The notes below the pieces were generated by a model. That model was not told the DNA's origin. It saw nothing but the letters and a program-made list of their open reading frames with translations, and did no database searches. From Azolla caroliniana (lineage: Eukaryota > Polypodiophyta): a DNA stretch of 64,000 bases. A program made the position numbers and the translations under genes. Each line of letters opens with the position of its first letter. Positions within the stretch are counted from its first letter, which is position 1. This document shows, one piece after another, positions 62,349-64,000 of the stretch. The DNA lies in contig JBHGNT010000016.1 of the NCBI GenBank assembly GCA_043228905.1, forward strand, positions 10,354,001 to 10,418,000. Direction: 5' to 3'.

Positions 62349-62990
62349 CCGGCTAGTACAGGATGTCCGGTACACCGACAGAAGGGACACTTATGACCGG
62401 GACCGATACGACAGGTACCGAGATTACAATGGTGACCGTTCTGATCGCGATCACTCTCCAAGTTACAACCAGAGGAGAGAGGATCAGCGCGGGGATTATG
62501 AAGATCGCCGTCGACAGTGATACAAGAACCACCGACGTTTCAATAAGAAATGAAACAACTAAAAGGAGGAGCGTTAGGAACCGGCAAAGGAATACCCACG
62601 AGAGCCGGCGAGAGGCTTGAGTGGCGCCCAACTAGAACAAAGACGAATGAAAGAGCCTAATAGACCGGCAACAGGATTTCAACCAAGTACCGGGCCACAA
62701 GCAGAATCCAGCAATACCTGGATAGCGTATTGTTATTATTGCCGCAGGAAGGCCATTACAACAACCAATGCCCGGTGAAAAGTAATGAAAAACGACTGGC
62801 AGTCAATATGGTGGTAGCAGAGGTCGTGGATATACAGCAAGTCACCACTAGGTCAAAAGGGAAGACGACCAAGTGGGAAGCGCAAGAGGCTATCCGGAAA
62901 CAGGCCACTGAATGGGTGGAGAAGGCGAATGAGCGGAATGTGGCCAAGGTCAAACAACAAAAGTAGGCACCAACGGAGCTCACCGACACA
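62349..62990 (+). pseudogene. gypsy H Gag C-terminus with third zinc knuckle
   Basis: An Arg/Asp/Tyr-rich spacer (YTDRRDTYDRDRYDRYRDYN), then PSTGPQAESSNTWIAYC and a knuckle CYYCRR(K/G)GHYNNQC near 62730-62775 across a shift. The open piece 62730-62966 ends NMVVAEVVDIQQVTTRSKGK and EWVEKANERNVAKVKQQ, conserved with E2 (TAEVQQVTTRQQ). Confidence 0.78.
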
Positions 62991-63039
62991 ATACAGTCAA
63001 ACAATCCAACATGAAGGGCATTACAAGAATGCCAAATTA

Positions 63040-63480
63040 CATTGCCACTAGGCCGGCTACTACAATTAGTACCCTGGTTCACGGAGGGGCTGAAATCGGC
63101 AATAACACCACCAGACTCGTCGTCGGCTCCGGCTTTCTTTTCCAACCTAGAGGAAGGGCCGGCGGTGGTGGACACAAGCAGTCCGGCAATCACCGCCATT
63201 GTGAAAGGACGCGCGCTACCAGGAACGATCGTCGACGTAGGATCGAGTGTTAATGTAATCAGCCTCTGTACTTGTGATACTCTGGGAATCCAGGAGTGGG
63301 AGCCTTGCCCGTTTTGGCTCCGGCTGGTAGATACGAGTTTGGTAAGACCCACCGGTTTAATACGAGATCTGGAGGTAACAATTGGAGGACATGCATTCCG
63401 CATTTCTACGGTGGTTCTCCAATTAAATACCCAAGGGACTTACCCACTCTTGCTTGGATGACCATGGTTGCGCATGGCGC
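63040..63480 (+). pseudogene. gypsy H aspartic protease
   Basis: Open 63042-63461. SPAITAIVKGRALPGTIVDV precedes the active site IVDVGSSVNVISLCTCDTLG (the family site is DGGS; here Gly is Val). EWEPCPFWLRLVDTSLVRPT and GTYPLLLG follow, then a TGA at 63459-63461 before PWLRMAHIKE. Likely inactive, since the catalytic triad is changed and a stop follows. Confidence 0.82.
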
Positions 63481-64000
63481 ACATTAAGGAAAACTGGAGA
63501 AAGAACGTGATTATGTTCCGACGAGGCAAAACCAAGGTACGGATACCGACACATCCACAAACCGGAACCAGCAAAGAGCTAACACCATTGTACGCTGAGA
63601 GTGTTAATATGCTAGAAGGGCTCGCCGACGATGAAGTCGATCGGTATCTTGCGGATAATCCAAAAATCGTACCTTTGTTCGAAATAGATGTGGCCGAAGC
63701 AATCTCTCCGTATATGGCACAACTGGAAGATGTCGGAGAGGAACCGGATAGAGATGCCGTCAGAGAACTACGTCAAGCACAAGAGGCCCTAGAACGGGAA
63801 ATGGCGGTATCTCAAAGGGTAAAGGCGTCCCAGCTAGAGGAAGTAAACTTGGGAACTAGAGATGAAGCACGACCAATGCATATTGCCAAAGAAATGTGAC
63901 CGGAAAACAAAACGGCAATGATTACATTATTGAAAGAATTCCGGGACGTATTTGCCTGGTCCTATGAGGATATGCGAGGGCTGGATCCGCAATTGTATCA
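63481..64000 (+). pseudogene. gypsy H linker and start of RT (cut by window end)
   Basis: The open piece 63468-63899 is the linker: KTKVRIPTHPQTGTSKELTP, SVNMLEGLADDEVDRYLADN, KIVPLFEIDVAEAISPYMAQ and KASQLEEVNLGTRDEARPM. After a TGA (63897-63899) the RT begins with TLLKEFRDVFAWSYEDMRGL and DPQLYQ at the window edge. Confidence 0.82.

Larger units (their letters stand above)
59009..64000 (+). mobile_element. Ty3/gypsy element H, 5' part (continues beyond window end)
   Basis: 5' LTR, primer site, gag with an expanded N-terminus, a 1-kb solo LTR in the gag spacer, third zinc knuckle, protease, linker and the first residues of RT at the window edge. Same family as E1-E3. Confidence 0.87.

Overview
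This window is a densely nested graveyard of LTR retrotransposons from a land-plant nuclear genome. I see no host protein-coding gene and no bacterial-type operon. Evidence for a plant: Ty1/copia elements primed by initiator tRNA-Met (TGGTATCAGAGC), plant-style copia polyproteins, and several Ty3/gypsy lineages. The host may be a non-seed plant (moss, lycophyte or fern). That is an inference from a chromovirus whose gag resembles the Tcn1/sushi type and a second gypsy lineage whose RT looks fungal-like; it is not proven.

Layout. 1-2034: 5' part of copia element 1 (minus). 2035-12660: chromovirus 1 (plus), split in its RNase H by a gag-only, non-autonomous LTR element (4731-11429) whose 5' LTR carries a triplicated block. 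12661-18104: an endonuclease (EEP) domain fused to a fungal-like gypsy element (D1). 18105-24030: a gypsy element (Ea, minus) split by chromovirus 2 (19345-22818, minus, with chromodomain). 24031-28785: the 3' parts of two plus-strand copia elements, the second interrupted by a solo LTR (26799-27502). 28786-37445: copia element 4 (minus), interrupted by gypsy E3 (30946-36879). E3 carries a complete tRNA-Arg copy at its primer site. 37446-42355: two truncated gypsy copies, E1 and E2, around one LTR. 42356-50575: fungal-like gypsy D2 (minus), split by copia A (43529-48965). 50576-57919: copia C (plus), split by copia B (51216-56727, TSD CTAGA), the youngest and best preserved element. 57920-59008: end of copia G. 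59009-64000: gypsy H (plus), with a triplicated gag segment and a 1-kb solo LTR inside it.

Most likely novelties: (1) a mature tRNA-Arg, CCA included, captured beside the E3 5' LTR; (2) antisense tRNA-like modules embedded in LTRs of several lineages, a possible tRNA counterpart of the 5S-carrying Cassandra elements; (3) a conserved acidic/basic C-terminal extension after RNase H in copia elements; (4) an unrecognised third ORF between pol and the 3' LTR of E3; (5) an EEP endonuclease domain standing where gag should be in D1. Almost every coding region is broken, so most CDS calls are given as pseudogenes.
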